Source: Flavobacterium sufflavum (GTDB lineage Bacteria > Bacteroidota > Bacteroidia > Flavobacteriales > Flavobacteriaceae). Taken from it: DNA of 64,000 nt. This document shows positions 36,663-46,600 of this stretch, piece by piece. Below the pieces are notes generated by a model that was given only the letters and a program-made list of their open reading frames with translations, did not search any database and was not told where the DNA came from. Each line of letters begins with the position of its first letter. The first letter of the stretch is position 1. Position numbers and translations under genes: made by a program. Where the stretch lies: contig NZ_SACJ01000004.1 in the NCBI RefSeq assembly GCF_004016525.1, positions 1 through 64,000 of the forward strand, given 5' to 3'.

Positions 36663-36778
36663 GATAGCGCGGATTTATAATCCGTGCCTACAAAGATGAG
36701 CAACTTTGTCGAGATTGCTTCGCCAATTCGCTATCGCTCGTGTCTTCCTCGTCAGGATGACAAGCTTGCGGTAAAAGT
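36663..36778. repeat. dispersed structured repeat (copy 2)
   Basis: This is the second copy of the element at 3899-4028. A hairpin at 36667-36687 (GCGCGGATT/AATCCGTGC) is followed by CAACTTTGTCGAGATTGCTT, CGCCAATTCGCTATCGCTCG and GTCAGGATGACAAG. The hairpin stem differs from copy 1 by compensating pairs. As in copy 1, it marks the right end of an accessory island, next to a minus-strand core gene. Confidence 0.7.
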
Positions 36779-36818
36779 CCTTTAGCTCACACTAGCAAAA
36801 GGATAAATTAAACAGCTT

Positions 36819-37367
36819 TTAACCCCTCAACAATCGAATATCTACTTCCCTATCCACATAATTCCATTCTTCTGTTTTTCGCAAAGAATACAATAATTCC
36901 TCGAAAGCTTCTTCGTCTGCTGGGGCGTATTCAAACCATGTTAAAAAATCAAAAGCTTCACCAATATCCCTGCTATGAAATAGTTTTCGGGCTATGGCCG
37001 GTAAATATTTCAGTCCTGTTTGGGTATGTTTAGAACTCTCTTCCATAATTTTCCTTCTTTCATCCTGAGCGAGATTCCACCAATCAGCCGATTTTCGCAA
37101 AGGAATAAATGCGGCCTGGGTTGCCGATGGTCGGCCTAAATCTTCCTGAATAGCGATTAGTTTTTCTTTTTCGGCTTTCTCCGTATATCTAAGGTTACTG
37201 ACAATACCTTTTAAAGTCCAAATGCCTTCATTGCCCTTAATAAGTGAACTAGATGTTCTATCAATATGAGTTATCTCAGCCAGAGCATCTCCTTTTAAGG
37301 TATTCATTTTTATTACTTTCCATTCTCCTGTTGTCCCGCCAACGAAGTCAAAAATTGTATTGCTCAT
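36819..37367 (-). CDS. cld: dimeric (clade 2) chlorite dismutase-like heme protein
   Basis: The 182-residue protein has the pattern of short, dimeric chlorite dismutases: GRPSATQAAFIPLRKSADWW, DERRKIMEESSKH, GLKYLPAIAR and DFLTWFEYAP. H114 fits the proximal heme ligand, and R127 fits the distal arginine needed for chlorite decomposition. Numbering and length agree with my memory of the Nitrobacter winogradskyi enzyme. It would turn chlorite into chloride and oxygen in the cytoplasm. It lies next to the nitrate import and reduction genes, where nitrate reductase could make chlorite from chlorate. Confidence 0.82.
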   Translation of the reverse strand: MSNTIFDFVGGTTGEWKVIKMNTLKGDALAEITHIDRTSSSLIKGNEGIWTLKGIVSNLRYTEKAEKEKLIAIQEDLGRPSATQAAFIPLRKSADWWNLAQDERRKIMEESSKHTQTGLKYLPAIARKLFHSRDIGEAFDFLTWFEYAPADEEAFEELLYSLRKTEEWNYVDREVDIRLLRG

Positions 37368-37421
37368 TAGGTATTTATTTTAAGTTATAAATTGGAAATT
37401 AAATATTTAAACAGTACTGAA

Positions 37422-37453
37422 AAATCCCTATCGCAAGACTACGATAGGGATTT
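37422..37453 (-). terminator. terminator between hybrid kinase and chlorite dismutase
   Basis: A 12-bp stem AAATCCCTATCG with CGATAGGGATTT and an eight-base loop lies between the end of the hybrid kinase gene and the start of cld. It indicates separate transcription of the two. Confidence 0.7.
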
Positions 37454-37531
37454 AAAAACAAACAAAACAAATTAAACTAACTTTTGTATTTCCGTTCCAT
37501 ATTCCCGATTGGGAATTTGGAAAACATTTTT

Positions 37532-39472
37532 TTATCCCGTTTTTTTCAAACCTTTATTGGCATTGTACAGATAAGACGCCTTTGTATAAAAATCAATTTT
37601 ATTAAAAAGAATCTCAGGACTAAATGGTTTACTGATATAATCATTCATACCTGATTTTAATACTTCTGCCTTCACATCGCCTACCGCCGAAGCTGTAAGG
37701 GCAATAATGGGAAGTTCCTTGTATTTCCCTTTTAGTTTTCTGATTGCTCTTGTAGCATCATAACCATCCATTACAGGCATTTGCAAATCCATCAAAACTA
37801 AATCGTAATCCGTTTTTTTGACTTTTTCTACAGCAATTAATCCATTTTCGGCCTTATCGCTTTCAATATCCCATAATTTGAAAAACTGTTTGACCAATAA
37901 TATATTAATCTTATTATCATCAACTATCAGAATACGTAATCCTTTGAGTGTATTTTCCTGAACATTTAGTTCCTTAGGTTCATTAGCATCAACATAAGGA
38001 GGAGTAACTAAATAAGGGGCGCTGATATCCATATTTAAATGGAAAGAAAAGCGGCTTCCTTTTCCCGGTTTACTATCCAGCTGAATACTACTTCCCTGAA
38101 ATTCTATTAAGCGTTTCGATATTGCCAGTCCTAATCCTGTGCCACCATATTTTCGGCTGGTCTCTGAACTTGCCTGTGTGAAAGATTCAAAAATTAATTC
38201 CTGTTTGTCTTTGGCAATACCAATACCGGTATCTTTCACTTCAAAAACAATATCCACACTCTTTGATTCTTTGCTTTGAGAAACAACTGAAGCACTGATA
38301 ATAACTTTACCGGTCTCAGTAAATTTAACGGCATTGCTGGCAAGGTTCGTTAAAATTTGCCCCAAACGTACAGGATCTCCCATAAGCTTTTCCGGAAGTT
38401 TATCATCTAAACGTACCTTTAACAAAATCCCTTTTTTTCGGGCTTTTTCAAGTAATGCTCCCTGAATATTATATATCAATTCTTTTATATTAAAATCTAC
38501 TTTTTCAAAGTCAATTTTGCCTGCTTCAATTTTACTGAAATCTAAAATATCGTTTATTAATACCAGCAGATTATCCCCTGAATATTTAATCAATTTTAAA
38601 TGTTCAATCTGGTCTTCCCTTGCATTTTGAAGCAAAATCGTAGTAAAACCAAGTACTGCATTCATAGGAGTCCTGATTTCATGACTCATGGTCGAAAGGA
38701 AATTGGCTTTTGCAATAGCGGCTTGTTCCGCGCGAATCAATTCCTCCTTAACTAATTTTTGTTCAGTGATGATCTCCGTAAACATAACCAGACCACCAAT
38801 GGTTTCTTTATCTTGGTACCAGGGTCTGATTTCCCATTTCAGCCATTCGACACTTCCGTCTGCACGTATAAAAGAATCTTCATCATTCCGGACTATTTCT
38901 CCAGCAAAACATCGCTGATAATGCGCTTTCCAATAATCCTGTGTAATTTCAGGAAATAATTCATCATGGCTTTTTCCAATAACATCCTCTTCTTCTAACT
39001 TATAAGTGGTTTTCCAAACCTTGCTTACTGAAATATACCTCATATTCATGTCCAGCATAGCAATGGCTACGGGTGTATATTCGATAAAAGTTTTAAGCTG
39101 ATTTTTTTCATAAAGGATTTTCTCCCCAGCCTTTCTCTTTCTTAGTTTATTTTTTTCGTAAAGATTTCTTCGTTGTATAACCAACCAGGCATTTACAATT
39201 ACTGCAACTATTGATATGCAGCGATTAGCAATTACCATCCAACTAGTTTGACTTGTATAAAAAATAGCCAATTTTAAAAAAATCAAAAAAGAAACAACAA
39301 TGGCAAAAGTGATAATGGTCTTTTTAGTTTCTCTACTGATTAATAAAAAATTAAACATGTACAAAACGCCAATAACAACACCCAGCGGAAGGGAAAGATC
39401 AATACAAAAAACAATTGCCGCCCCAGCAGCTCCATAAAGTTGAGCCTTGTTTATTTTAAAATTGATTCCCAT
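37532..39472 (-). CDS. hybrid sensor histidine kinase with PAS and receiver domains
   Basis: The 646-residue protein has three to four N-terminal membrane helices (to about residue 100). A PAS domain follows (about 125-240, with YTPVAIAMLDMNMRYISVS), then HisKA with H264 in TMSHEIRTPMN, and an ATPase domain with the DTGIGI and GGTGLGLAIS boxes. A C-terminal receiver (about 512-630) carries D562 in VLMDLQMPVMDG. Its signal is unknown. No separate output regulator is adjacent, so the phosphate may pass to a distant protein. It lies between cld and the nitrate transporter genes. Confidence 0.9.
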   Translation of the reverse strand: MGINFKINKAQLYGAAGAAIVFCIDLSLPLGVVIGVLYMFNFLLISRETKKTIITFAIVVSFLIFLKLAIFYTSQTSWMVIANRCISIVAVIVNAWLVIQRRNLYEKNKLRKRKAGEKILYEKNQLKTFIEYTPVAIAMLDMNMRYISVSKVWKTTYKLEEEDVIGKSHDELFPEITQDYWKAHYQRCFAGEIVRNDEDSFIRADGSVEWLKWEIRPWYQDKETIGGLVMFTEIITEQKLVKEELIRAEQAAIAKANFLSTMSHEIRTPMNAVLGFTTILLQNAREDQIEHLKLIKYSGDNLLVLINDILDFSKIEAGKIDFEKVDFNIKELIYNIQGALLEKARKKGILLKVRLDDKLPEKLMGDPVRLGQILTNLASNAVKFTETGKVIISASVVSQSKESKSVDIVFEVKDTGIGIAKDKQELIFESFTQASSETSRKYGGTGLGLAISKRLIEFQGSSIQLDSKPGKGSRFSFHLNMDISAPYLVTPPYVDANEPKELNVQENTLKGLRILIVDDNKINILLVKQFFKLWDIESDKAENGLIAVEKVKKTDYDLVLMDLQMPVMDGYDATRAIRKLKGKYKELPIIALTASAVGDVKAEVLKSGMNDYISKPFSPEILFNKIDFYTKASYLYNANKGLKKTG

Positions 39473-39610
39473 TTTTTATAATTTCCTTCTAACAGAAACA
39501 CTTTTTTGTGTTTCTAAAAACTGATTTATAGTAACCAAGGGTGAAAAATTAAGTCTCTGATGCCAAAACTTACTGTTTTTAAAACTTAATTTTTCAGCCC
39601 TTGATGTGTA

Positions 39611-40417
39611 TTATCCTTTATAAACCATTCCCATATCCTCGATAGAGAAATGATCCGTTAACAAGTGTAGTAATTTATCTCTCAAATCAATGTATTCCGG
39701 CATTTTTACAATTTCGATTTTGTTTCTTGGTCTTGGCAAATGCACCTCAACAATTTCTTTTATTGTTGAAGACGGACCATTATTCAAAACGATAATTCTA
39801 TCCGACAGGAATAAAGCTTCTTCGATATCGTGTGTAATCATCACAATAGTTTTTTCACGATTGTCAAGATTCCATAATTTCAACACTTCTAATTGCATAG
39901 TTCCTTTAGTCAAAGCATCCAATGCTCCAAAAGGCTCATCCATCAATAAAACTCCCGGATTGATTGCAAAAGCACGAGCAATAGCAACTCTTTGTTTCAT
40001 CCCTCCTGAAAGTTGTCCCGGTAATTTATCTTTATGTTCGAATAAATTTACCATTTTAAGATTCTTCTCTACAATATCATGCTTTTCTGTAGCAGTACCT
40101 TCCATTACTGAATCTACTACCTGAAATATGTTTTGATATACTGTTAACCAAGGTAAAAGAGAATAGTTTTGAAAAACAATTCCTCTGTCAGGACCCGGTC
40201 CTTTGATACTTTGATTGTTTAATACTACTGAACCTGCTGAAGGTGTTAACATTCCCGCAATAGCATTTAATATAGTTGATTTTCCACAACCTGAATGTCC
40301 GATTATAGATATGATTTCGCCTTTTTGGATTGATAAATTAATATCTCTTACGGCTGTATATTTTCCTTTTGGTGTTGGAAATGAAATTTCCAAATCTTTG
40401 ATTTCTAAATAACTCAT
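39611..40417 (-). CDS. nrtD: nitrate ABC transporter ATP-binding protein
   Basis: The 268-residue ABC ATPase has the Walker A GHSGCGKST (near residue 39), the Q loop, the signature LSGGMKQRVAIARAFA, Walker B VLLMDEPFGALD and the H loop ITHDIEEAL. It is of the NrtD/SsuB/TauB class and energises uptake through the NrtB permease. Gene order nrtA-nrtB-nrtD on the minus strand and the divergent nitrate reductase specify nitrate or nitrite as the likely substrate. The spacing from nrtB is 102 bases. Confidence 0.85.
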   Translation of the reverse strand: MSYLEIKDLEISFPTPKGKYTAVRDINLSIQKGEIISIIGHSGCGKSTILNAIAGMLTPSAGSVVLNNQSIKGPGPDRGIVFQNYSLLPWLTVYQNIFQVVDSVMEGTATEKHDIVEKNLKMVNLFEHKDKLPGQLSGGMKQRVAIARAFAINPGVLLMDEPFGALDALTKGTMQLEVLKLWNLDNREKTIVMITHDIEEALFLSDRIIVLNNGPSSTIKEIVEVHLPRPRNKIEIVKMPEYIDLRDKLLHLLTDHFSIEDMGMVYKG

Positions 40418-40519
40418 GATACTTTGATTTTAGATTGTAGACTTTTGATATTAGATTTTAGATCTTGGCTCTGGTTTTTAGACTTAGTCTCTTAGCAACT
40501 CAGAACCTTAGCATCTTTA

Positions 40520-41407
40520 TTATGCTTTGTAAGCCACTTTGTTTTCTATGTAAGTAAATAATTTATCAAAAAGTAATCCTACTACTCCAATGATAATAAT
40601 TGCCGATATTACTTTTTCAAGACTTAATGCATTCCAGCTGTCCCAAACAAAGAATCCAATTCCTGCTCCTCCAGACAACATTTCGCCTGCTACGATTACC
40701 AACCAAGCCACACTGATACTTAAACGTAAACCTGTAATGATGTGAGGTAAACTAAATGGAATTAAAATTTTAGTTAAATATCTCGTTTTAGAAAATCCAA
40801 ATGCTTTGGCTACATTTTTATGATCTTGAGGCAAAGATGCAATACCAAAAGAGGTATTAATCAATGTAGACCATAATGATGTAATAAACACAATAAAAAT
40901 TGTTGCTAAACCTGTATCCTTGAATACCACTAAACCAATTGGGAACCAAGCTAATGGCGAAACCGGTTTTAAAAGTTGTACGATAGGGTAAAAAATTTGT
41001 TTGCAAATAGTACTTGCTCCCATCAATATCCCTACAGGAATGGCTACTAATGAGCCTAAAAAGAAACCTAATAATACGGTTTTTATAGAGTTGAATAATT
41101 GCAATCCGATTCCTTTGTCGTTAGGACCATAATCGTAAAAAGGATCGCTAATCATTTCAAATAAAACCGTTAATGTTGCTATGGGACCAGGTAAGGCACC
41201 TTTAGTAACAGCACTCAATAATTCCCACACTCCTCCAAATATCACTAATCCTAACGCTGCCAAAAGCAATGATTTTGATTTTGTTACCAGCTTTTCAGTA
41301 AATACGCTTAATTTTTCGTTTTTACTTTCTTCACTTTGAGAAGTTGCTACTGAAGCTATTTTTACCTCCTCAAGAGTATCTATTGTTAATGTATCTCTCT
41401 CTGACAT
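40520..41407 (-). CDS. nrtB: nitrate ABC transporter permease
   Basis: The 295-residue BPD_transp_1 permease has a soluble N-terminal tail of about 45 residues, then six to seven helices. It has the cytoplasmic coupling segment FGIASLPQDHKNVAKAFGFSK, with PFSLPHIITGLRLSISVAW after it. It belongs to the NrtB/SsuC/TauC class. It acts in the inner membrane with NrtD and the substrate-binding NrtA, whose gene lies 122 bases upstream. Confidence 0.87.
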   Translation of the reverse strand: MSERDTLTIDTLEEVKIASVATSQSEESKNEKLSVFTEKLVTKSKSLLLAALGLVIFGGVWELLSAVTKGALPGPIATLTVLFEMISDPFYDYGPNDKGIGLQLFNSIKTVLLGFFLGSLVAIPVGILMGASTICKQIFYPIVQLLKPVSPLAWFPIGLVVFKDTGLATIFIVFITSLWSTLINTSFGIASLPQDHKNVAKAFGFSKTRYLTKILIPFSLPHIITGLRLSISVAWLVIVAGEMLSGGAGIGFFVWDSWNALSLEKVISAIIIIGVVGLLFDKLFTYIENKVAYKA

Positions 41408-41529
41408 GATTCAATCTGTTTTAGTTTAACTTTTTTGTTTGTTTCAATTGTTTTTGTTTATTCCGGGTAAACTTATTTTAATATCCCTCCCTTTCGAGAG
41501 GGACTTTTTACTGCTTTATTTTTATTTTA

Positions 41530-42762
41530 TTATTTTCTTACTACTTTAAGGTAAGCTGCTGGATTTGCAGGGTTAAAAACCGTTTTATCTATTGTAAGTG
41601 AAAATGGTTTCATATCATCAGCAGGTACTTTTATTTTCATACTTGCAGCTACTTCTTTATATAAATCCTGTAGAATTAATTTATCTGCAATTGCTTTATA
41701 ATTTGGAGCTTCTTTCAAATATCCGAATCTTACATATTGTGCCATTGCCCAGATAGCGTAAGATTTACGAGGAAAGTTTACAGCACCACCTTTATGAAAA
41801 ATCATTTGGTCTCCTTTGTAGATTTTTTGTCCCAGTTTACAACCCAAGTTGTATTCTCCATTCAATCTATCCTGAATAACATCATCGTTAGCATTTACAT
41901 AAGGAGCTCTACCAATAACTTCAGACGTTTTTTTACGGTTTGCAGGTACATCTAACCACTTACAAGCCTCCAAAATCGCTTTCATTACTTTTTTAAGATC
42001 TTCTCTTCTTTTTACACTAAAGTCTTTGTTTACTACCAATGCTTTTTCTGGGTGATCTTTCCAGATATCCTGAGTAGCGATTTGTGTAAATCCAATTCCC
42101 TGCATAGCTGCAACTCCTCCCCAAGGCTCACCAACACAGTATCCATCCATGTTACCTACTTTCATATTCGCAACCATTTGTGGAGGTGGAATAGTAATAA
42201 TCTTAACCGCTTTTTGATTTAAACCTGCAGCAGCCATCCAGTTTCTTAACCATAAATCATGGGTTCCTCCAGGGAAAGTCATTGCAAAAGTCACTTCTTT
42301 TTCGGCTTTCAACTTGGCTGCTACTACCGGAGCAACTTTAGCCATATCTTTGAAACCTACTTTTCCACAAAAATCATTTGATAATGTAATTGCCTGTCCG
42401 TTTGAGTTAAGCATCATAGCAATTTTCATTTCTGAACCGGCCTTACCACCTACTCCGGTATAAACTGAAAATGGCATTGTGTACAAACAGTGTGCTCCGT
42501 CTAATTCTCCTGTTAAGATTTTATCTCTAACATTAGCCCAGGAAGATTCTTTAGTTACAACTACATCCACTCCGTATTTTTTGAATAATCCTAATTCCTT
42601 AGCCATTACAATTGGAGAACAATCCGTTAGAGGAATAAATCCTAATTTAATTGGTTCACCTTGTGCACTAACTTTAATTGATGTTAGTGAAACTATTGTC
42701 ACCAAACCTGCTAGCATCAATTTTGAAAAGAGTTTTGCCATTTTTTGAGTTGCTTTTTTCAT
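41530..42762 (-). CDS. nrtA: nitrate-binding protein of the NrtA/CmpA family
   Basis: The 410-residue solute-binding protein has a signal peptide (VTIVSLTSIKVSAQ). It then has the CmpA/NrtA pattern: KLGFIPLTDCSPIVMAKELG, a LDGAHCLYTMPF segment, TFPGGTHDLWLRNWMAAAGL and GYCVGEPWGG. No lipobox cysteine is seen. It binds nitrate or nitrite in the periplasm and heads the nrtABD unit. Its promoter carries the TAAGTACTAATACGTA dyad just upstream of a TACATTTG minus-7 box. Confidence 0.87.
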   Translation of the reverse strand: MKKATQKMAKLFSKLMLAGLVTIVSLTSIKVSAQGEPIKLGFIPLTDCSPIVMAKELGLFKKYGVDVVVTKESSWANVRDKILTGELDGAHCLYTMPFSVYTGVGGKAGSEMKIAMMLNSNGQAITLSNDFCGKVGFKDMAKVAPVVAAKLKAEKEVTFAMTFPGGTHDLWLRNWMAAAGLNQKAVKIITIPPPQMVANMKVGNMDGYCVGEPWGGVAAMQGIGFTQIATQDIWKDHPEKALVVNKDFSVKRREDLKKVMKAILEACKWLDVPANRKKTSEVIGRAPYVNANDDVIQDRLNGEYNLGCKLGQKIYKGDQMIFHKGGAVNFPRKSYAIWAMAQYVRFGYLKEAPNYKAIADKLILQDLYKEVAASMKIKVPADDMKPFSLTIDKTVFNPANPAAYLKVVRK

Positions 42763-42799
42763 ATTAATTATTTTAATTATTTATTGATTTTGTACATAG

Positions 42800-42825
42800 C
42801 AAATGTACGTAAGTACTAATACGTA
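42800..42825 (-). promoter_or_regulatory. nrtA promoter with regulatory dyad
   Basis: On the minus strand TACATTTG (42807-42800) is the minus-7 box, and TACGTATTAGTACTTA (42825-42810) lies two bases upstream of it. No TTG minus-33 element is visible, which fits a promoter that depends on an activator bound at the dyad. The dyad-to-box distance equals that of the porin promoter. Confidence 0.7.
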
Positions 42826-43466
42826 AAAACCATCTAAAAACCAGTCTAAAACAGCTTTTTATCACAGTAAATCAAAGAATAAAAGCCTTATTAAATCTTG
42901 CCAAAACGCATAAAATAACACAAAACCCTTGTAAATACAAGGATTACTTAAAACTCAATACGTAGTTTAAAAAACTAAGTTGTCAATTTCAACACATAAA
43001 AAACATACTTATCCTTAAAAAAAGAGATACAATAGCATATCATTTCAATAAATAACTTTGAAAAAAATCAGACACTATACTATAATAATGTATGAGTAAA
43101 AACAGTGGAAATCTAAAAACTCATTTTTTACTTAAGCAAAATTTTCACAGTCTTTCATATTTATTAAATAAGAAAATAAAAACCGCTGTTGGGAAACTAA
43201 ATATCTCAATTCTAAAAAACAACAATATCTCGTTCAATCCTATCCAACAATATAATGTATACCAATATGTTATATATTACTCTAATCCAAACAGTTGAAA
43301 AACAGTAACAATAAGGATTTACACAAACTGCATTATATTAAGTAGTATTCTTTTAATCTATAACTGTTTTTAACTTCTGCGTATCCAACATTTCCTCTTA
43401 TAAAGTCAAAAATTAATGTCAACTCAAATGTTATTTTTTTGAATTAATAATTGTTTTTGGAGGCAA
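42826..43466. other. long intergenic region between nrtA and the nitrate reductase
   Basis: This AT-rich region has no convincing protein gene. A 68-codon open frame at 43092-43298 has random-looking composition and no ribosome-binding site. Because a terminator hairpin follows at 43467-43509, the region may encode a small RNA transcribed rightwards. Confidence 0.4.
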
Positions 43467-43509
43467 AAAAAAGATAAAAAGCATTATTTTAGGCTTCTTT
43501 TATCTTTTT
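43467..43509 (+). terminator. terminator-like hairpin upstream of the nitrate reductase promoter
   Basis: AAAGATAAAAAGC pairs with GCTTCTTTTATCTTT (one bulge), followed by TTTTAAC. It would end a rightward transcript from the preceding 600 bases, in which no gene was recognised. Confidence 0.55.
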
Positions 43510-43538
43510 AACAAACTTGAAAAATAAATCAAAATAAA

Positions 43539-43575
43539 TACGTACTTATACTTAATTAATACGTATTTTTACATT
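43539..43575 (+). promoter_or_regulatory. tandem regulatory dyads before the nitrate reductase
   Basis: TACGTACTTATACTTA (43539-43554) matches the 16-bp dyad. TACGTATTTTTACATT (43560-43575) is a weaker second copy. Their spacing is 21 bases, two helical turns. A candidate minus-7 box TACCGTTTG, one base longer than consensus, lies at 43591-43599. Confidence 0.65.
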
Positions 43576-43628
43576 TTAAAAGTATAGTTATACCGTTTGA
43601 AAAAAGATTTCGCAATTAAAAAATACAA

Positions 43629-46600
43629 ATGATAATGCAAAATTCAGAAATCAAAACTACGTGTTCGTATTGTGGAGTAGGATGCGGAATCATTGTAAGC
43701 AAAGATTCCAGTAATGGAGTTACAGTAAAAGGAGATATAGATCATCCAGTAAACAGAGGAATGCTTTGTTCTAAAGGAATGAATCTGCATTATGTAGCTA
43801 ACGACACTTCTGATAGAATTCTTTATCCTGAAATGCGTTGGAGTAAATCGCACCCTATGGAGCGTGTAAGCTGGGACGATGGTTTAGATCGTGCTGCAGC
43901 AGTATTTTCTTCGATAATAAAAAAATATGGCCCCGATAGTGTGGGCTTTTATATCTCAGGACAATGTCTTACTGAGGAATATTATTTGGTTAACAAACTC
44001 GTAAAAGGTTTTCTAAAAACAAATAATATAGACACTAATTCGCGTCTTTGCATGAGTTCTGCCGTGGTAGGTTATAAAAAAACCTTCGGAGAAGACTCTG
44101 TTCCTATTGCTTATGATGACATCGAATTAGCAGATACTTTCCTAATAACAGGAGCTAATCCGGCATGGTGCCACCCTATTCTATTCAGACGTTTAGAACA
44201 ACACCGCGAGAAAAATCCAAAAGTAAAAGTAATTGTAATCGATCCACGAAAAACAGATACAGCTTTAACCGCCGATTTGCATTTACAAATTCTGCCTGGA
44301 AGTGATATCATATTATACCATGCTTTAGCCAAAAGAATTATCGAAAAAGGCTATGCCGATACCAATTTTGTTAAAAAACATACTGAAAATTACGAAGCTT
44401 ACAAGGAGTTAGTACTATCTACCTCATTAGAAAGAGCCTCACAACTTTGTGGGATTTCCATCAAAGAAATTGATTTGGCAGCTGATTTAATTGGTAAGGC
44501 TCAAGGATTTATTTCCCTTTGGGCTATGGGATTGAATCAAAGTGCTGTGGGTGTTGATAAAAATACCGCTTTACTTAATCTTTCATTGTTAACCGGACAT
44601 GTTGGAAAACCAGGTTCAGGACCTTTTTCTCTAACAGGGCAACCTAACGCTATGGGCGGACGAGAAGTAGGTGGAATGGCCAGTTTATTAGCCGTTCACA
44701 GAGAACTGAACAACCCGGAACACCGTCAGGAAGTAGCCGATTTTTGGGGAGTAGACAGTGTTTCTGAAAAACCGGGTCTTACCGCTACAGAAATGTTTGA
44801 AGCCTTAGAATCAGGAAAAATGAAAGCCGTTTGGATTATCTGTACCAATCCAATGGTGAGCTTACCCGATTCCAGAAAAGTGGAAAAAGCCCTGCAAAAT
44901 GCTAAATTTGTTGTAGTTCAGGAAATATCACATAAATCTGATACCGCAAAATTTGCCGACTTATTGTTACCTGCAGCCGGTTGGTTAGAAAAAGAAGGGA
45001 CGATGACCAATTCTGAACGACGAATTTCCTATTTGCCTAAAGGAATTAACGCTCCCGGAGAAGCCCTGCCCGACGTTGAAATCCTAACCCGATTTGCAAA
45101 AAAAATGGGATTCACTGGCTTTAATTTCAATACTTCTGAAGAAGTTTATAAGGAATATTGCCAGATGACAAAAAATACCAATATTGATATTTCTTACCTC
45201 AATTACAACCGTTTAAAACACGAAGGAACTTTCCAATGGCCTGTACCTGATTACGGACATCCGGGTACGCCTCGTCTTTTTACAGATAGAAAATTTTATA
45301 CGCCTTCGCAAAAAGCCATTTTCAATCTGCCGGTAGCAATCGAAAATACATCTGAACAACCTAGTGATAAATATCCACTTATACTTACCACAGGACGTAT
45401 TAGAGACCAATGGCATACGATGACCAAAACAGGAAAAGTATCCCGATTACTCTCGCACATCCCTAATCCGTTTTTAGAAATCAATCCTATCGATGCTTTT
45501 AAATCAGGAATAGAAAACGGAGATATCGTAGTGGTAACATCCAAAAATGGTGAAGTCCGTGTCAAAGCCACTGTGACTGATTCCATCAAAGAAGGAGTTG
45601 TTTTCCTGCCAATGCATTGGGGAAAACAATTAGATAACGACCTGAACAGAACCAATAATCTAACTAATACGGTTATTGATCCAATTTCTAAAGAACCTGA
45701 TTTTAAATATACCGCTGTTGCCATAGCAAAATATGAAAAACCTTTTCAAAAAATTGCTATTGTTGGTGCTGGAGCAGCTTCTTTCAGATTCATACAAAAT
45801 TACAGAGAACTTAATACTACCGATGAAATTATTGTTTTCTCTAATGAAGCCAATCCATTTTATAATCGCGTTTTATTACCAGAATATGTTACCGAAGAAT
45901 TGTCTTGGGAAAACCTATTAAAAATAAGAGACGAAGAAGGTTTAAGCAAATTGAATATTACTTTGAGATCATCGGTGGGTATTGAAAACATCGATACTAC
46001 CAATAAAACAATCAAAGACAGCCGTGGTGAAACACACACTTTTGACCGCTTGATTCTTGCTACCGGAAGTCGCCCTTTTATTCCAGAAAATGCACAATTA
46101 CATCTTCCGGGACGTTTTACTATGCGTAGAAAAGAAGATGCTGATAAATTAAAAAACTATTTAGACAATACTAATTTAGCCCCCGAAGATCAACATGTGG
46201 TTATTGTTGGTGGTGGTCTATTAGGTCTCGAATTAGCAGCAGCCCTAAAGCATAAAAAAGTAAAAATTACCATTATCCAAAGGGCTTCCCGATTAATGGA
46301 ACGTCAATTAGATCGTATTTCCTGTAAATTATTAGCCGAAGAAGTTCAGCTTCGTGATATTCAAATTTATTTTGATAATGAAGTAAGTACTGTTTTCGAA
46401 TCTGATAATGATAATGAATTGGAAATTGCACTTAAGAGTGGTAGAATCCTTACTGCCAATGCCGTTGTTTACGCCATTGGAACTGTACCAAACATAGAAA
46501 TAGCCAAAGAATCAGGAATTGCCTGCGGACGTGGAGTTAAAGTGAATCAATATTTACAATCTTCAAATCCTGATGTTTTTGCCATTGGTGAAATTGCTGA

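Noticed and set aside
43092..43298. 68-codon open frame between nrtA and the nitrate reductase
   Set aside because: AT-rich, random-looking composition (many N, I, Y, K), no ribosome-binding site and no domain; more likely part of a noncoding region.
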